Shown here: positions 50,071-62,801 of the stretch, piece after piece
Position numbering within the stretch: the stretch's first letter is position 1
Layout of the letters: each line of letters starts with the position of its first letter
NCBI GenBank assembly: GCA_002914845.1
Contig: JXTC01000146.1
Coordinates: 276,217-340,216, forward strand
From: Trema orientale
Taxonomy: Eukaryota > Streptophyta > Magnoliopsida > Rosales > Cannabaceae
Length of the DNA stretch: 64,000 nucleotides
Direction of reading: 5' to 3'
The notes under the pieces: model-generated
Told to the model about the DNA's origin: nothing
The model's input: the letters and a program-made list of their open reading frames with translations, nothing else
Databases searched by the model: none
Program-made: the position numbers and the translations under genes

Positions 50071-53000
50071 TCTTTCTATCCTTAAAAGAATTTTGCTTCA
50101 AAATTCAAGCACAACAGGGAATACAAGTAAAATGATAAGGGATAACAGTTGAAAAGAGAGTGAACCACTAGTTATAGAGTGTAGGAGCATCGAACTAAAC
50201 TCTTGTTAAATAAGGAGCATGAAATATATACCATCTACCTACTGTAAAATTTCGCCAACATACCATACCACACAAAAGCATGAAATAAGGATGTACACAA
50301 AGAGATTTAAAATCACAAGATGGCTCATCAATACGTACTCAGATCTCAACACGAGAGGTTGGAAACGATGACCTCAAGTCTGTAATTAGTCACAGAAGTA
50401 GTAACGATAATCAAGACTAGAAGTTGAGAATTCTAGACGTCTATAATCTTAATACTGATTGTTAGGTATCAAATCAAAGTAGCAGACCAAATGGTCGATA
50501 CATACAATATAGTCCCCTGATCATACCAAATCAATAATACACTAGGACAAATTCATTTGTTCGCAGCTAGAACTCGATCTTCAACAATCACTGAGTCGAA
50601 AGACTCTAATAAGATTCTCATCGACATAAGATTGCACCCTAATAGGGTTTCGAATAGAAAACAAATACACTTGTGTTACGCCACACAAGATAGAGAGGTT
50701 AGAAAAAACAATAAGAGTACAATAACAGAAGTCATTTACCATTTCTCATAACGAGTGAGAAACAACTATGTACACAAAATATTTCTAGTCAAGAATAAGA
50801 TTAGAATCACCATGAATGGAAATCCCCAATAGAGAAGTATATAAGACAACAATTACTAACAGGTAAACCACTACAATCCAATCATATAAAATGCAAGTAT
50901 ACATATAATATGTATAACCCAAGACTTTCCAAGTCTTTTATCCAAAATAATATTATATAGGAAAGATTCAAACAACATTTAAGTCCAGAGACTCTCTAAG
51001 TCCATTTACCCAATGTAGAGAATATAGCAATAATCCCAAATCATCAATCACCTCTAAAGACTTTCAAAGTCTTTGGTACAAGGGAAAATTATATAGAAAT
51101 GACTCAATACCCAATATGTAAGTAAAATTGATAACAATACCACAATGCCCTAGATATAAGGTTTCAACAGAATAGGCTGTCTCTGTAGCGACACCTGTCT
51201 CTCATCTAAACTGGTTTCATTTTTTAATCGAAAACAGTTTGAATATACGTTTTGAAAATATGCAACACAAAAATCAAGGGCATACAAGAATACTACACTA
51301 GTTTATAATAAGGTTTCACCTTGGATATAGGTAAACCAAATGTGAACTTTAAGTATTCCTTTTGAAAATATAATAACAAGAGTTCAATAACTCTTTAAGC
51401 AAATCCACGAGTAAGATGATCTCATATATGATCAATTATGCCACTATAATTATGCTTGGGTTCAACTAAGTAATGAATCACAGGCTCAACTCAATATCAA
51501 TAACTCAATCAGAATTCTCACAGATAACAGAGTATGATAATAGTCTCTAACAACTCTTAAAGATCAATACAAGTAAAGTTAATCAAGTGGTACTTGTCCA
51601 TTAACATCAAAGAGGAATACATAAACTATGAGAACAATTAATACTCCAGAACTCACTTACTAGGCTAAGTAAGTATATAAGAAGAAATTTCTTGCTTGAT
51701 ATATAGTTTGCTAACTAAACTATCAAGTACTTAAAATATGTTAATTTCTTTTAAATCATAGTTAAGCATGATAAAAATTTTCTTAAAATCTCAAAACTTT
51801 TCCAAAGGTTTCAAACACGTCTCTCCAAGAGATTCAAAAGCATATATTCTTTTTGTTGGCAAATCACATTATGCAAATAATTTTCCATAGTTTTTTATTA
51901 ATAAAAAAACTTTAGGTAAGGCATGCTTTAATGAAGCTTTCTTTGAGTTTTATATCCTTGAAGTTACAACATTCTAGCAATTTTATTAAAAATAATTTTG
52001 AAAGACATTTATAAGATAGAGAGAATCTATAAAACGTTTCGAAAAAATAGTAAAGTGTGTCATAGTTAAACTTTTAGATCTAATTAAGTATATAATAATT
52101 TTTAAGCTATATTCAACTTGTCAAGCATGTTCATAGAAAATAATCTTTTCGTATAGCCAACCAATTTATAATATGCACAAACTCTATGAATTTAAAAGCT
52201 CGATTTATGTTTTTAATGAAACTACCACACATCCATATATACATTCAAAATCTACCAAATATCAAATGAGGACATATCAATCCATAGTCCTTATTCATTT
52301 GAAAATCCAAGTTCCATGAATTAAAAAGTTCGAATGAAATTTCAAAAAAATGCCATACACCAACTAAGTCTACTCAAGGCTTAGGTACCTAAAACCAAAA
52401 TAATTGTATTCAGAAACACAAATGAAATATCATCTTTAGCCTCCAACACTTGGTTTTCTCGACACTTAGAGGACCAAGAACTTAGTTACACAAGTGCCTA
52501 ATTATCTAATTGAGACAAATAATGCAAAGTCAATCCTATTTAACTTATCCAATGAACAAGATATTTATTGAATACCAAGGATTTAATAATCCAATGAACA
52601 CCAACATCAGGTCTCTATTATTAAACAAGCCACATACATAATGAAAAGCTTGGAAGAATAAGCACATCCAAACAATAAAGCACATAAGGCCATATCAATA
52701 AGGTTTCACAAAATCTCCAAACTAATATTCGAAGTCTAAAATTTTTCCACCAACACAAGATTCTAAATAAGTAAGCATAACCAAATTTTTACTCTCCAAA
52801 GGTCTTGGAACAAGATATCATAAATTGAAGAAACATATGCACAAGCTTCCAAAAATTTCTATAAACACCGCATTGATTCATATCAAAGGTTAGCTAAGAA
52901 ATCAAACTTATTGCAAGAAGCTTTCACACAAATTTCCAATATACATCTCATATTTATGTCCAAGTCAATTTGTAAATCAATTTTGTCAATTTTTAAATTA

Positions 53001-54272
53001 ACTTTCCAGAGCCTTCCTCAGATTCAAAATCAAGTGACAAGTTGAAACTCAATAATATTTAGCAAGAGTACCTACTAAATTCAAAACTAGGAAAATATTT
53101 GCTACTTCAAATTTACAAAAATTATCTTGTCCAAAAGGATTTTCCAACTAGCACTATCAAATGTATACTAGGATTAATATAATGCCACAACTAAATTTAG
53201 TATAAACCAAGGTTCAAATTTTATAATAGGGTAGATTCATAAACCCTAATCCCCAAGTGGTCCATTAATTTTAAAACCATACATTCCTTAAAAAATATAA
53301 AATACTTTTACCTAATCAATATTCCAAGTTTTAAAAAATGTTCATAGTCTCTTTGGAGGTAAACATGCTATAACGATAAAATGTAAAAGTTCACATTGTT
53401 CAAAACCTGGATTGTCAACTTCAAATTTCCAAAGGTTTCAAACCCAAACAACATGGCATTGAATCCAACCAATTCCAAACAAACCAAGAGTTACCTGACA
53501 ATAATTAATGCCTTATTTGTCAAATACAAGGGTTTACACAGCTCAAATCCATACCAATTAAGTTTGGAATTTCAAAAGTTCTCAAAATCAAGTAACTCAG
53601 TTTCAAACCTAACCAAATTCTTAATAGACAAAAAATTTCAATCAAAGATTCACAAAAACCAAACTTGATGAAATCAAAACAACACAATACTGAATTTAAA
53701 CTAAATCCAGAATGTCAAGCCAATCGTTCACTCAAAGAGCAAATGCACTATCTGCAAAGTATTGTCAATGCATGATGAGAATATGAAGATATACTGCCAA
53801 TTACTCAAACTGAGTGATCACATAAAAATGTTCCCCAAGCAAGTCAAATCAATTCCACAAGCACAAATAATGTCAAGTCATGACAATCGAGATACAAGAT
53901 ACCGAATTGCTATCTTAGAACCCACGATGTTTATATAAATTACTAACATAATGGACATAGGAGTACAAGAGTAAATGTTCATTCGAATGAGAGAATTTCG
54001 ATAGGAATATGACTCACTAGTCCCGTCTCAACTCCAAGACTTCTGAGACTAGAGTTTCTAGCATATAATCATTCCAAGGATACTAGAGTTTCTCTCTAAC
54101 GAGATAAACGAAAGATTCAGAACGAATCGGAGCAAAGACAATATATTTAGCCAATTATTAAGTGATGTATGCGGTATTTGTCGAACGCTTTTCCAAAATT
54201 ATCTTTTAACCATCAAAATATCACGGGCAAGATCTCAAATAGATCTAAAGCCTGAAATTTTGATACCATTAC
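50071..54272. other. non-coding internal region of the LTR element
   Basis: AT-rich, repeatedly interrupted in all frames. No zinc knuckle, protease, RT or integrase motif was found. The frame at 53396-53668 is Asn/Lys/Ser-rich and does not match a known domain. Confidence 0.55.
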
Positions 54273-56366
54273 TTTCATAACCAAAAATTCAGAGCCATGA
54301 CTTTTAGTAATTTTAAGTGAAAATATAAATACTCAATAAATTAGCAAAATTTGGAACAAACTAAGTACTTGAATTTTGACATTTTGGTCCTCAAACACTA
54401 TAAATTTCATAATAAGAAACCTCTCATTAGTTTAAATTACTTAAAAAAATGTTCACTAAAGTTTAAAAGAATTCTAGTTAATTTATTCAGAAACTTCTTG
54501 TTAAAACATAAATTTTTGTAAAGTAAGGTTAATGAAATGTCGAGTTCGAATGTCCAAAAATAGTTTACATAAAATCATTTGTACTTCCAAGTACTCAATT
54601 TAATAACAAGACCATCTTCATACATCCACTTAGTAAATATACGAATCTTGGCTATGCAATTTTGATATAGAAAGGAAAGGTAATATAGAGTAGGATCAAT
54701 CATTCATTGTCCAATTAAAAGTCATTGTCCAAAGGTTTAAACATTCCAAAGCATTATAAAATATTATCTCAAAATAAGTATTCAAGTCCTCACAAGTGCA
54801 GTAAATACCACCTAATTCGGTAATATCTAATTTTTATAACATACATGAGTTCCAACCATCTATTTGATGGCCGTGAGTTTTATTCCAACTATCTAATTGA
54901 TGATCGTGAGTTTTCTTTATTTTTTCTTTTCTTTTTATTTTTATTTTTCATTTATTTTTTAGTGTTTTGTTGAAATACCGTGATTTCATTGTTCTTTTAG
55001 AACACTGTGATTCTGACAGCTGCGTGAGACGGATATGCAATACAGTGCTATATAAATGACATGAATTTGAATATGTATCATTTTCCATAAATTTGCAAAA
55101 TAAACCATGCAGTATTTTTATCAATTCAAGTCTAGTTCACAAAAATATATTCTCAATTCATTTGTATTTTTCAAAAATTTTGGTAGCATAACTTCTGTTT
55201 CTAGCAAAACCAATAAAATCTAATTCCCGCCAAAAACAGTTCCAAAACAAGATATATGGCACGCCAACCAATATGACACGCCTTCTAGGCAGTTTAATTA
55301 TCAAAGTATCTCAAAACAAGGTGCAAACATATTTTTACAAAATATTATACAAAATTTCATATTTATTCAAAATATGTAAATTCACAATTAAACTAATTTT
55401 AGAATCAAGTAATCGAATTCCTGCCTTAAACGGATGGCTAGACCATAATACGATGCTATAGAATGCATTTAGTGTTGTTTGGCGATTATTCGGAGAGTCA
55501 GAGGTCGTTTTCGGATCCTCAATCGCTCGCTTTAAAATGTTATTTTTCGAACGGAGCCTTAAATTGTGAAACAAACCTTACTACTGAATTCCTAGCACCC
55601 AAATTAGCTAGATTAGACATATAATCTGACCAAATTGGGTCAGGCTGAATTTGACCCCATGGCATGCAGAACGAGGCAAAATCGAGATGTTCGATCTCAG
55701 TTTCCATGCCTGTTACCAAACACAGTCAATATATATCTTATTTTTCATATTTTCACGAGTACATCATAAATATGACATTTATTTGATGATCTAACGGTCA
55801 GATTAAAAAGTCAACCCATAAACATAAAAGTTCAAAACTATTTAATAATGGCAAAATTCAATCTGGGTAAAGTGGAGTTGAGATATATATACCATGTTGT
55901 TCCTCTTGTTGAGACGAATTTGGGAAGTCCAATGTCACTGATGGCCGATTTTTTGCTACAGTCATTTTGCCTTGCCGCTGGTGAACCAAAGGTTTAGCGA
56001 CCTCCAAATCCTGGCTTAAGTTGCTTCAGGGACGGCAGTCCTGATCGGCTAGGTGGCGCAGCCTGAATCCAGCCTGAGAAGGGCCATCAAAGGTGGAGCC
56101 GAAGCTTTGCTTCATTTGTTGCAGAGGAGAAAGAAACACGGGGGAAGAGAGATAAAGGAAGAGAGAGGGAGAGCTGAGGTGCACGTGGCACCCCTTTAAT
56201 GGGCTGTGCTATTTCTTTAAAATTACATTTTAGGCCCCCAACTTTTTAGATTTCTTTCACTTAGGTCCTTCAAAAATTACAATTTAGTTCTTTTCTTTCA
56301 ATAATCCCCATTCGAAAAATTATAAAATTACCAAATTACCCTTAAAATGAGGTAAGTAATGTTACA
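54273..56366 (-). repeat. right LTR (5' LTR) of the non-autonomous element
   Basis: Direct repeat of 47681-50070. It begins with CATAACCAAAAATTCAGAGCC, matching CACAACCGGAAATTTAAAGCC at the left copy, and ends GTAATGTTACA. The primer-binding-like site lies 4 nt beyond its left edge. Confidence 0.75.
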
Positions 56367-56576
56367 CCTGCGATGTAAGACTTATTTGTTTCTGTGAATC
56401 TGTGGAATCCTTAGATTATATGTACTTATGTATCTGTTATTCTGTTATGCATGAAGCATGAACATCTGAATCTGTCATTTTACTTTGCATGAGACATAAA
56501 CACATAGTGTATTTATATTGCCTGACAGTTATTGGTGAATAAGATGTGGCAGACTAGCACCCAAATATGTGATATA

Positions 56577-56656
56577 GTTCCTTTGGTGGCACTCTGGTTC
56601 CTTCGGGAACATTCTGGTCCTTTCAGTGACACTATAGTTCCTTCGAGAATACTATG
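56577..56656. repeat. four 20-bp tandem repeats
   Basis: Units of GTTCCTTCGGGAACATTCTG type start at 56577, 56597, 56617 and 56637, each exactly 20 bp with several substitutions. They lie in sequence following the right LTR that resembles the distal part of plant gypsy LTRs. Confidence 0.8.
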
Positions 56657-57127
56657 ATAACGGTATATGATGGAACTTTGATGTACATAAAGGGGGTTCT
56701 TTGGGGCTTGAGACCTCTATATGACGACTCATGCTCTATTATATATTCTCTGAGTGGCTTGGTATGTGATTCACGATCTTGCTAGATAATAAAATATACA
56801 TAAGGATCCCAGTTATATGATCATCGTTCCTCTATTGTACGTACTATGCATTTACGTACGTGACTTACTAAGTTTTATACTCATGAATATTCTTACATTG
56901 CAGAAGACACTATTGATACCTAAATTGGAGGAAGAGTGCCGACTTTCTGATCACGATGAGTATATATGAGTATTTTGACCTGTAGTTTTCTGACTGAGGG
57001 TTTTGCATCTATGGGAGGCCTACTATATTTATGTATACATACATATATATATGTATGTATTACTGTTCAGATTATGCCCAAAAAATATTTATTATTTTTG
57101 AATATTTATTGAATATTTTTGGATATT

Positions 57128-57543
57128 TAATAAAGGATATTTCATACATAGTATTTGTGATTGGTACAATAGTAAATGTCAAAAAGGTTCCATGATTTAT
57201 TTATTAGAGAAATATTTTAATAAAGTTATTTATTAAAGTTAAGACATATTTTCTCTAATTAAATTAAATAAGATTGTTCACAACTAATAAGAGAAGCTGG
57301 ACACTTCTCATAGATTGTGTTGCAAGATTATGGAAATTTAATAAAGGATATTTCATGCATAGTATTTGTAATTGATACAATAATAAATGTCAAAAAGGTT
57401 CCATGATTTATTTATTAGAGAAATATTTTAATAAAGTTGTTTATTAATGTTAAGACATATTTTTTTCTAATTAAATCAAATAAGATTGTTCACGACTAAT
57501 AAGAGAAACTGGACACTTCTTATAGATTGTGTTACAAGATTTT
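57128..57543. repeat. 211-bp tandem duplication
   Basis: The block starting TAATAAAGGATATTTCAT occurs at 57128 and again at 57339, and the two copies match closely through GTGTTRCAAGATT. It is non-coding. Confidence 0.9.
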
Positions 57544-58393
57544 GTGCATTTATAGTGTGTCTTAATCTATATTGATGTGACCATGTGTAAAAAGCCTTGG
57601 TCTGTATATATTGAATAAAGACCACGTGAAATTTAAACTTGTAATAAGTGCCGTTGATAGGAACATATTCTCACAAACTTGATATACATGTTTTTCTTAA
57701 TCCTGAAATAAGTGATAAGCCTATGTCTATAACTTGTATTATTTGTGATGTGAAAAGGTACGAATCAAGAAATTAACGATCTAGATCTTGGTATTTTGAT
57801 AATGCATTATTATGGGCATTGAGAACATATGCTTATAGATATAGAATCCATAACTCTATTATATAAAGAAGTGAATACTACCTTTAGGAGTTATAGGAGC
57901 TTGGATAATTTAAACCTTAGCTAAATAATAAAACTAGATATTAAGTTAATTGAAAACTTTCTGTAAGCCTAGTCATCTATAAGATATAGTCTTGTATCAA
58001 GGAATTAAAAGATATAATTGAAAGAGCAAAATAGTAATTTTACCTAGCTCTAATTATGAGTATTTATGTATGGATATACATACAAATGTTAATTATCTAA
58101 TGGACATAATTTTTGTTATAAAGTATCTTGTGATATTATTTAATTCAATAGTGAAATTTTGATTTTTAACGGAATAAGTCTATAACTAATAGTATAAGCC
58201 CATGTACAAAAAGTTAATTGTAATTGGGACCTTGTCTATTGGACTTTGAATTAAATAGGTCTATTTGAGTCTCCCCGATCTATACTACTATCTTGGGCGG
58301 TATGAGATCAATTGGCCTCAAATTGTTTAATGTGCAAATACACAAAAAAATAGAAAAACGTGGGATAGCAAAATGGGCCTTTAGAGCCCACCA

Positions 58394-58470
58394 CTTGCTC
58401 TACAGAGCAAGAGAAATTTGGCCAGTCCATCTCCCGTAGGACTGGTTGAATTTTCCTCCTTATGGGAGGA
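58394..58470. repeat. three consecutive perfect hairpins
   Basis: CTTGCTC-taca-GAGCAAG (58394-58411), CCAGTCC-(10 nt)-GGACTGG (58422-58445) and TCCTCC-(5 nt)-GGAGGA (58454-58470) follow one another with 8-10 nt between them. No open frame covers them. Confidence 0.8.
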
Positions 58471-59085
58471 GTCTTCTCTCCTTATTGTGTATAACGTTCA
58501 GTACTGCTAAATCCTTAGTTTGGCAGCTGCTCTAGAAAAATGAGATAAAAGTGGAAAAATAAAATTCTTGGAGCCACCATCGGAGTTCTTGGATTCTTAA
58601 TTTGGAGTTGATCAAGATCGAGGTACTCACACACCTCTGTAGTTACAAGTTTGGTGCATAGGAAGGAAGACTCACTGGTTGAGATACTTATTCTATTGTA
58701 CATATTTAGACTATAACAAAGATCCTAAAATTTTTTGTGAAAACAATAATCCGGAAAAATTTTCATTTTCAATGCTTCTGCTCAACTTTGATTTCTCACG
58801 TTTTTCATAAATTATAACCAACAGTTACACTATATGTAATACCATGAATGGAGTATATCTTTTATTTCTACAAAGTTTTAAAAGTTTTAACTCTCGACTA
58901 TCTTTTTAGTTTTAGGTCGAGAAGTGTCTCCCGATTTTACTAAATATTTACTCAAATATCCTTACGTACATATTTAAAATTAGGGAATGTCACACTATGA
59001 AAGAAAAATAAAACTAAATTTTATTAACTAATAAGCTATAGATGCTAAGTCCAGATTTTAGTATTACTTTATTTTACTCTTATAT

Positions 59086-59088
<3 letters not shown>

Positions 59089-59133
<45 letters not shown>
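59089..59133. repeat. (TA)22 microsatellite
   Basis: Forty-five uninterrupted alternating T and A bases. Further interrupted TA tracts occur at about 59317-59360. Confidence 0.95.
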
Positions 59134-59135
<2 letters not shown>

Positions 59136-59814
59136 ATAAGACTTCGATCAACAAACTGATAAAGGAAAAATAGAAAAATAATAGCCACCAAAAATAAATA
59201 AATAAATAATTAAAATCACTTTCAACCAATGTACAATTGAATTATCAATGAGCAATAATTAGTGCTAATTCTTAAAATAATTTTATGATTATGATTGGAT
59301 TTCATATCTAAAATTATATATATATATATTTATATATATATATATTATATATATATATATTCAAGTTCATGTCTAAAGTAGTAAGAGTTTACTGAGTATG
59401 GTAGAGGGGTGTAATAAGAATAAAGATATATTATTATTTGACACTTTAAGTGTGTATTTATGTGATTTTGTATAAGGGTATTTTGGTATGAAAAATAATA
59501 AATGAATAGAGTGGGGAGAAAAAAAAGAGAGTACAAATAGAGCCATCATAGCTAATTTCATTCTCTTTAATAGTTCCAAAATTTAATTCTGCCTTTGGCT
59601 TCGATTGTTTTCAAGTATTGATGATGTCAGTCTGGTAGGAAAGGAAAATTATTTTCATGCATTAGAAAAAAAAATAATTTTCTCTGCAATATCATTTTTT
59701 CAGGGGATTTCTCTTTGCAATATCTTGTTTTGATTAAGTGTTAATCGATTTTGCTTCAGCATAAGGTTATAGGTTTCATTGAAAAAAAAAATTCCATAAT
59801 AAATAGAGTTGTTA

Positions 59815-61080
59815 AGAAGGCCAACCCAGCCAATTAGCACGGTGGCATGGAGTGGCACACCTAAAGCATGGTACAACATGACATAATAAATCGTGGAGCT
59901 GCCAGGCACGGTACAATCATGTGGGCCATGCCGGACCAATGAATCCAGGCACGGTACAATCATGTGGGCCATGCCGGACCAATGAATTAGGCACAATGGG
60001 CTAAGCAAGGAACAACACGACTCATAGGCATAATATGGTACGACACACTAGCATAATAGGTACGGAATGTTAGTACATTAAACATGTATTAGTATTTTGT
60101 TTTTTTCTATATGCATGTCTTTTTAATTTATTTTTTCCATTTTCCTTAGCACGTCAAGTGGAATTACTAGGTAGGTAGTTAAAGATTGAGAGGATGGTAT
60201 ATCTTGGATAAGGAAAAAGGAGAAAGAAAGAATGCAAATAACATAACATTTAATATAGGAAGAAGATTTCACAAACTTAGAGTCAAACAATAACGAAAAA
60301 ATAAATAAGAATTTATTCTTTCTTATATTGTAAGGGATTTAACTCCTAAACGTTTTAATCATTTTCGTTAGTAGTTTCTGTTTTGAGTAATGAATACTCT
60401 TTTTTCTTGCTAGAACCTTTTTCCTGTTCGGTTTTGTCTAGTCAAGATTTAACGAGGTTCATATGATTTCTTTTTCTTAGGTCTTTTCTAATTACTTTTG
60501 CATTCGGGTTGTAAGTCTTAAATATTGTTCTCTTCTCTCTTTTTTTCTTATTAATAATAACTATCTTTCAAGTGTCGTTAAGTAAGGAATTATTGAGATA
60601 ATTAGATACCAATTTAGTTAAGATGCTTCTACTCTCTATTGATACTTTTTCACGTTGACAAATTTTTATTCAAAAGAAAAAAAGAAGAATTACAAATTCA
60701 CAGTTAAGTAGGTGCAATGCAAACCTAGTTAAGATAAAATTTTACAATAAATTTACCTTTCCTTTATATATATATATAAATTCAAATTATTTGAAAAAAA
60801 TTGATAAAAGAGACACTAAAACTAATAAAATAAAACTAATAAAATTTACTAATTAGATGGGCCAATTTTGGCATAAAAAAGTTGGCACGTTCAAGCACGT
60901 GAGCTAGTATAGCACGGCATGACAAGAGGTATAGCACAACACGTTAGAGCATGGGTCAGTGGGCTGTGTCGGGCTAATAATTTTATACTATGAGCTAACA
61001 CAGCACGACACGACATAAAAACATGTTTGTGCCTAACTTAAATAGACTGTGACGGTACGGCACGACAAGTTTGACATCTA
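59815..61080. repeat. CACGG/CACGAC-rich degenerate repeat, possible transposon
   Basis: Both flanks are rich in GCACGG, CACGAC and GGGCC motifs. The left end (ATAGAGTTGTTAAGAAGGCC) is loosely similar to the reverse complement of the right end (ATAGATGTCAAACTTGTCGTG), and the middle is AT-rich. This resembles non-autonomous plant DNA transposons with long degenerate ends, as does the smaller 1113-1481 element. Confidence 0.4.
59902..59986. repeat. 43-bp tandem duplication
   Basis: The unit beginning CCAGGCACGGTACAATCATG occurs at 59902 and again at 59945 with almost no differences. Confidence 0.9.
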
Positions 61081-62072
61081 TAATAATAAATATCAGGATT
61101 TAATTGGAGAAAGTAACTAGTAAATTAAACAAATCAAATGTATTTAAATTAAGAGAGATTGTTTCCCTGTAATATGATTAATGTTGACATAGAAGATTTG
61201 GTTTCAATAAAAAGATGTTTGCCCATCTATTAATATCTAATATTATTCCTTTTTAACTTGTATCATGGGCACTTCAAAGGAATTAAAATTAAAAATAGAA
61301 AGTAAAATCTTTTCAGATACACTGTTGACTTTAGACGGAGCTGAGGGTTAATCTCGCATCGGAGCCAAAAAAAAAAAATAATAAAAAAAAAAATGAGATG
61401 GTTCGAGTTCGAGATAGGGTGGGTATTAAGAAGATAGACGGATAGAGATAGGAGAACATAAGTCTTTTCTTTCCCCATGTATTGTAGTGTATAGAAAATC
61501 TTTTGTCTTCTCCTCCTTCTTTTTTTCCGCTTTATTTTCCTTTTAAGATAAAGTATTCTCTTTTTGACGTTAGTGTATGATCGTGCTTTTGCTATGTTTT
61601 TTAATTAATCATTTTCTATACGAATTAAATACTTTTTTTAGGAATAATAATAATAATAATAATAAAATACTAAATATTATTACAATTATTGTGGAATCAA
61701 AATTAATACTTATGATAAAAAATTTGTAATTATGATTTTCTTTCAAAAATGAGAACGATATTACGCGATGAATGGTATTGAGTTGGAAAATACAAATAAA
61801 ATATCCAACAATATATATGTACATATCTGGGGTCAGATTAAACTAGACTATTATTTAGGATTAAATAGTACTGCATTGGATATTGGACCCCCGTATTAAT
61901 TAATGTCTAACAACTTACGTACGTGGCTTTTGTTGGTGAGGAACAAAATATATTATTTTATTTATTTTTTAAAATTTCAATAGTTATAACTATTACCATA
62001 CATTATTAATGCGTCCAGTGCAGTGAAACTAAAAAAGGAAAAAACAAATGAAGAGCACTTTTTGTTCATCAC

Positions 62073-62722
62073 CTCTGCCAAAGTAAGGCGAAGGTCATTT
62101 ACAATTCCATGCAGGTGACGAAGGTCAATCTGTAAATAATCACAAGCTAGAAGACTAAATATTTAATATCCAATACGCATATTAAAAACAAAAGAAAAAC
62201 AAAAAAATTCTGCAGCTCAAGATTAAATACATCCAATAGTCTCTATTCAAGTAATTAATTAGTATTGGACTAGTCTAATTATTTTCTAGAACCAACTATA
62301 TATATGGCTGAGAATCCTGCTGTTTCAATTAATAATAAAATGTTTCTCAATATATATATGAATTTGAACGAAACGATCGCGTTTGGCATTCCCTTTCATG
62401 CGACCCTATATATGTAGCATCATATTTAATTAGCACTCATGTTGAATTCACACACACACACATATATGCGTATATATATATATGTATATATCATATTTTA
62501 TTAGTACTCATCATGCATTCACACACACATTATACATATACAATTTCTAATATATATCAATTAATTAAGTGGTACTCACAGCATTTCCGATAGCGAAAGA
62601 CCCTCAATAAACAACGAAAGTGACCGTGGACGACGATGTTACAACCACTGCCTTGGCCATTGTTAATTATCAGGCTTTTCTTTGACCAGTAATGGCCTTT
62701 TGGATGCTTATCCTAGTTCTTC
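62073..62722 (-). pseudogene. ERD6-like transporter fragment, first two exons only (type B)
   Basis: Exon 1 (about 62578-62722) keeps a recognisable VTFVV and SFAIGNA ending before a GTGAGT donor, but its start region contains stops soon after the ATG, about 21 nt are missing, and a Cys-Gly pair reads TGA-GGG. Exon 2 (62073-62129) is 57 nt instead of 63, retains GIVNDL.LTLAE, and ends at a GTGATG donor. Exons 3-18 are absent below 62073. It is closest to the genes at 31147 and 41148 and marks the far end of the array in this window. Confidence 0.85.
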
Positions 62723-62801
62723 ATTTTTTTTCCCTTCTAATGCATGTATGATCTTAATTACACTTCATTACCTTAGCGTCTTTTAATTCTTACAAATAAA
62801 A

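Larger units (their letters stand above)
47681..56366 (-). mobile_element. non-autonomous LTR retrotransposon, about 8.7 kb
   Basis: Two long direct repeats (47681-50070 and 54273-56366) enclose about 4.2 kb with no recognisable gag or pol reading frame. A primer-binding-like TGGTATCA lies on the minus strand at 54261-54268, just inside the right repeat, so the element runs right to left, with the right repeat as 5' LTR. Ends (TGTCACAACC at the left, ATGTTACA at the right) resemble the TGTAACA-type LTR ends of many plant gypsy elements. No target duplication is evident, and the inner end of the left LTR is uncertain. Size and lack of coding suit a LARD-like derivative. Confidence 0.7.
57544..62072. 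other. spacer with several repeats, no gene recognised
   Basis: Contains three consecutive hairpins (58394-58470), AT microsatellites and a CACGG-rich repeat (59815-61080), listed separately. Open frames here, such as 59700-60008, derive from these repeats. Confidence 0.55.

Noticed and set aside
56577-56656. Regular 20-bp repeats considered as a CRISPR-like array
   Set aside because: Units abut with no spacers, are diverged, and lie in eukaryotic repeat sequence.
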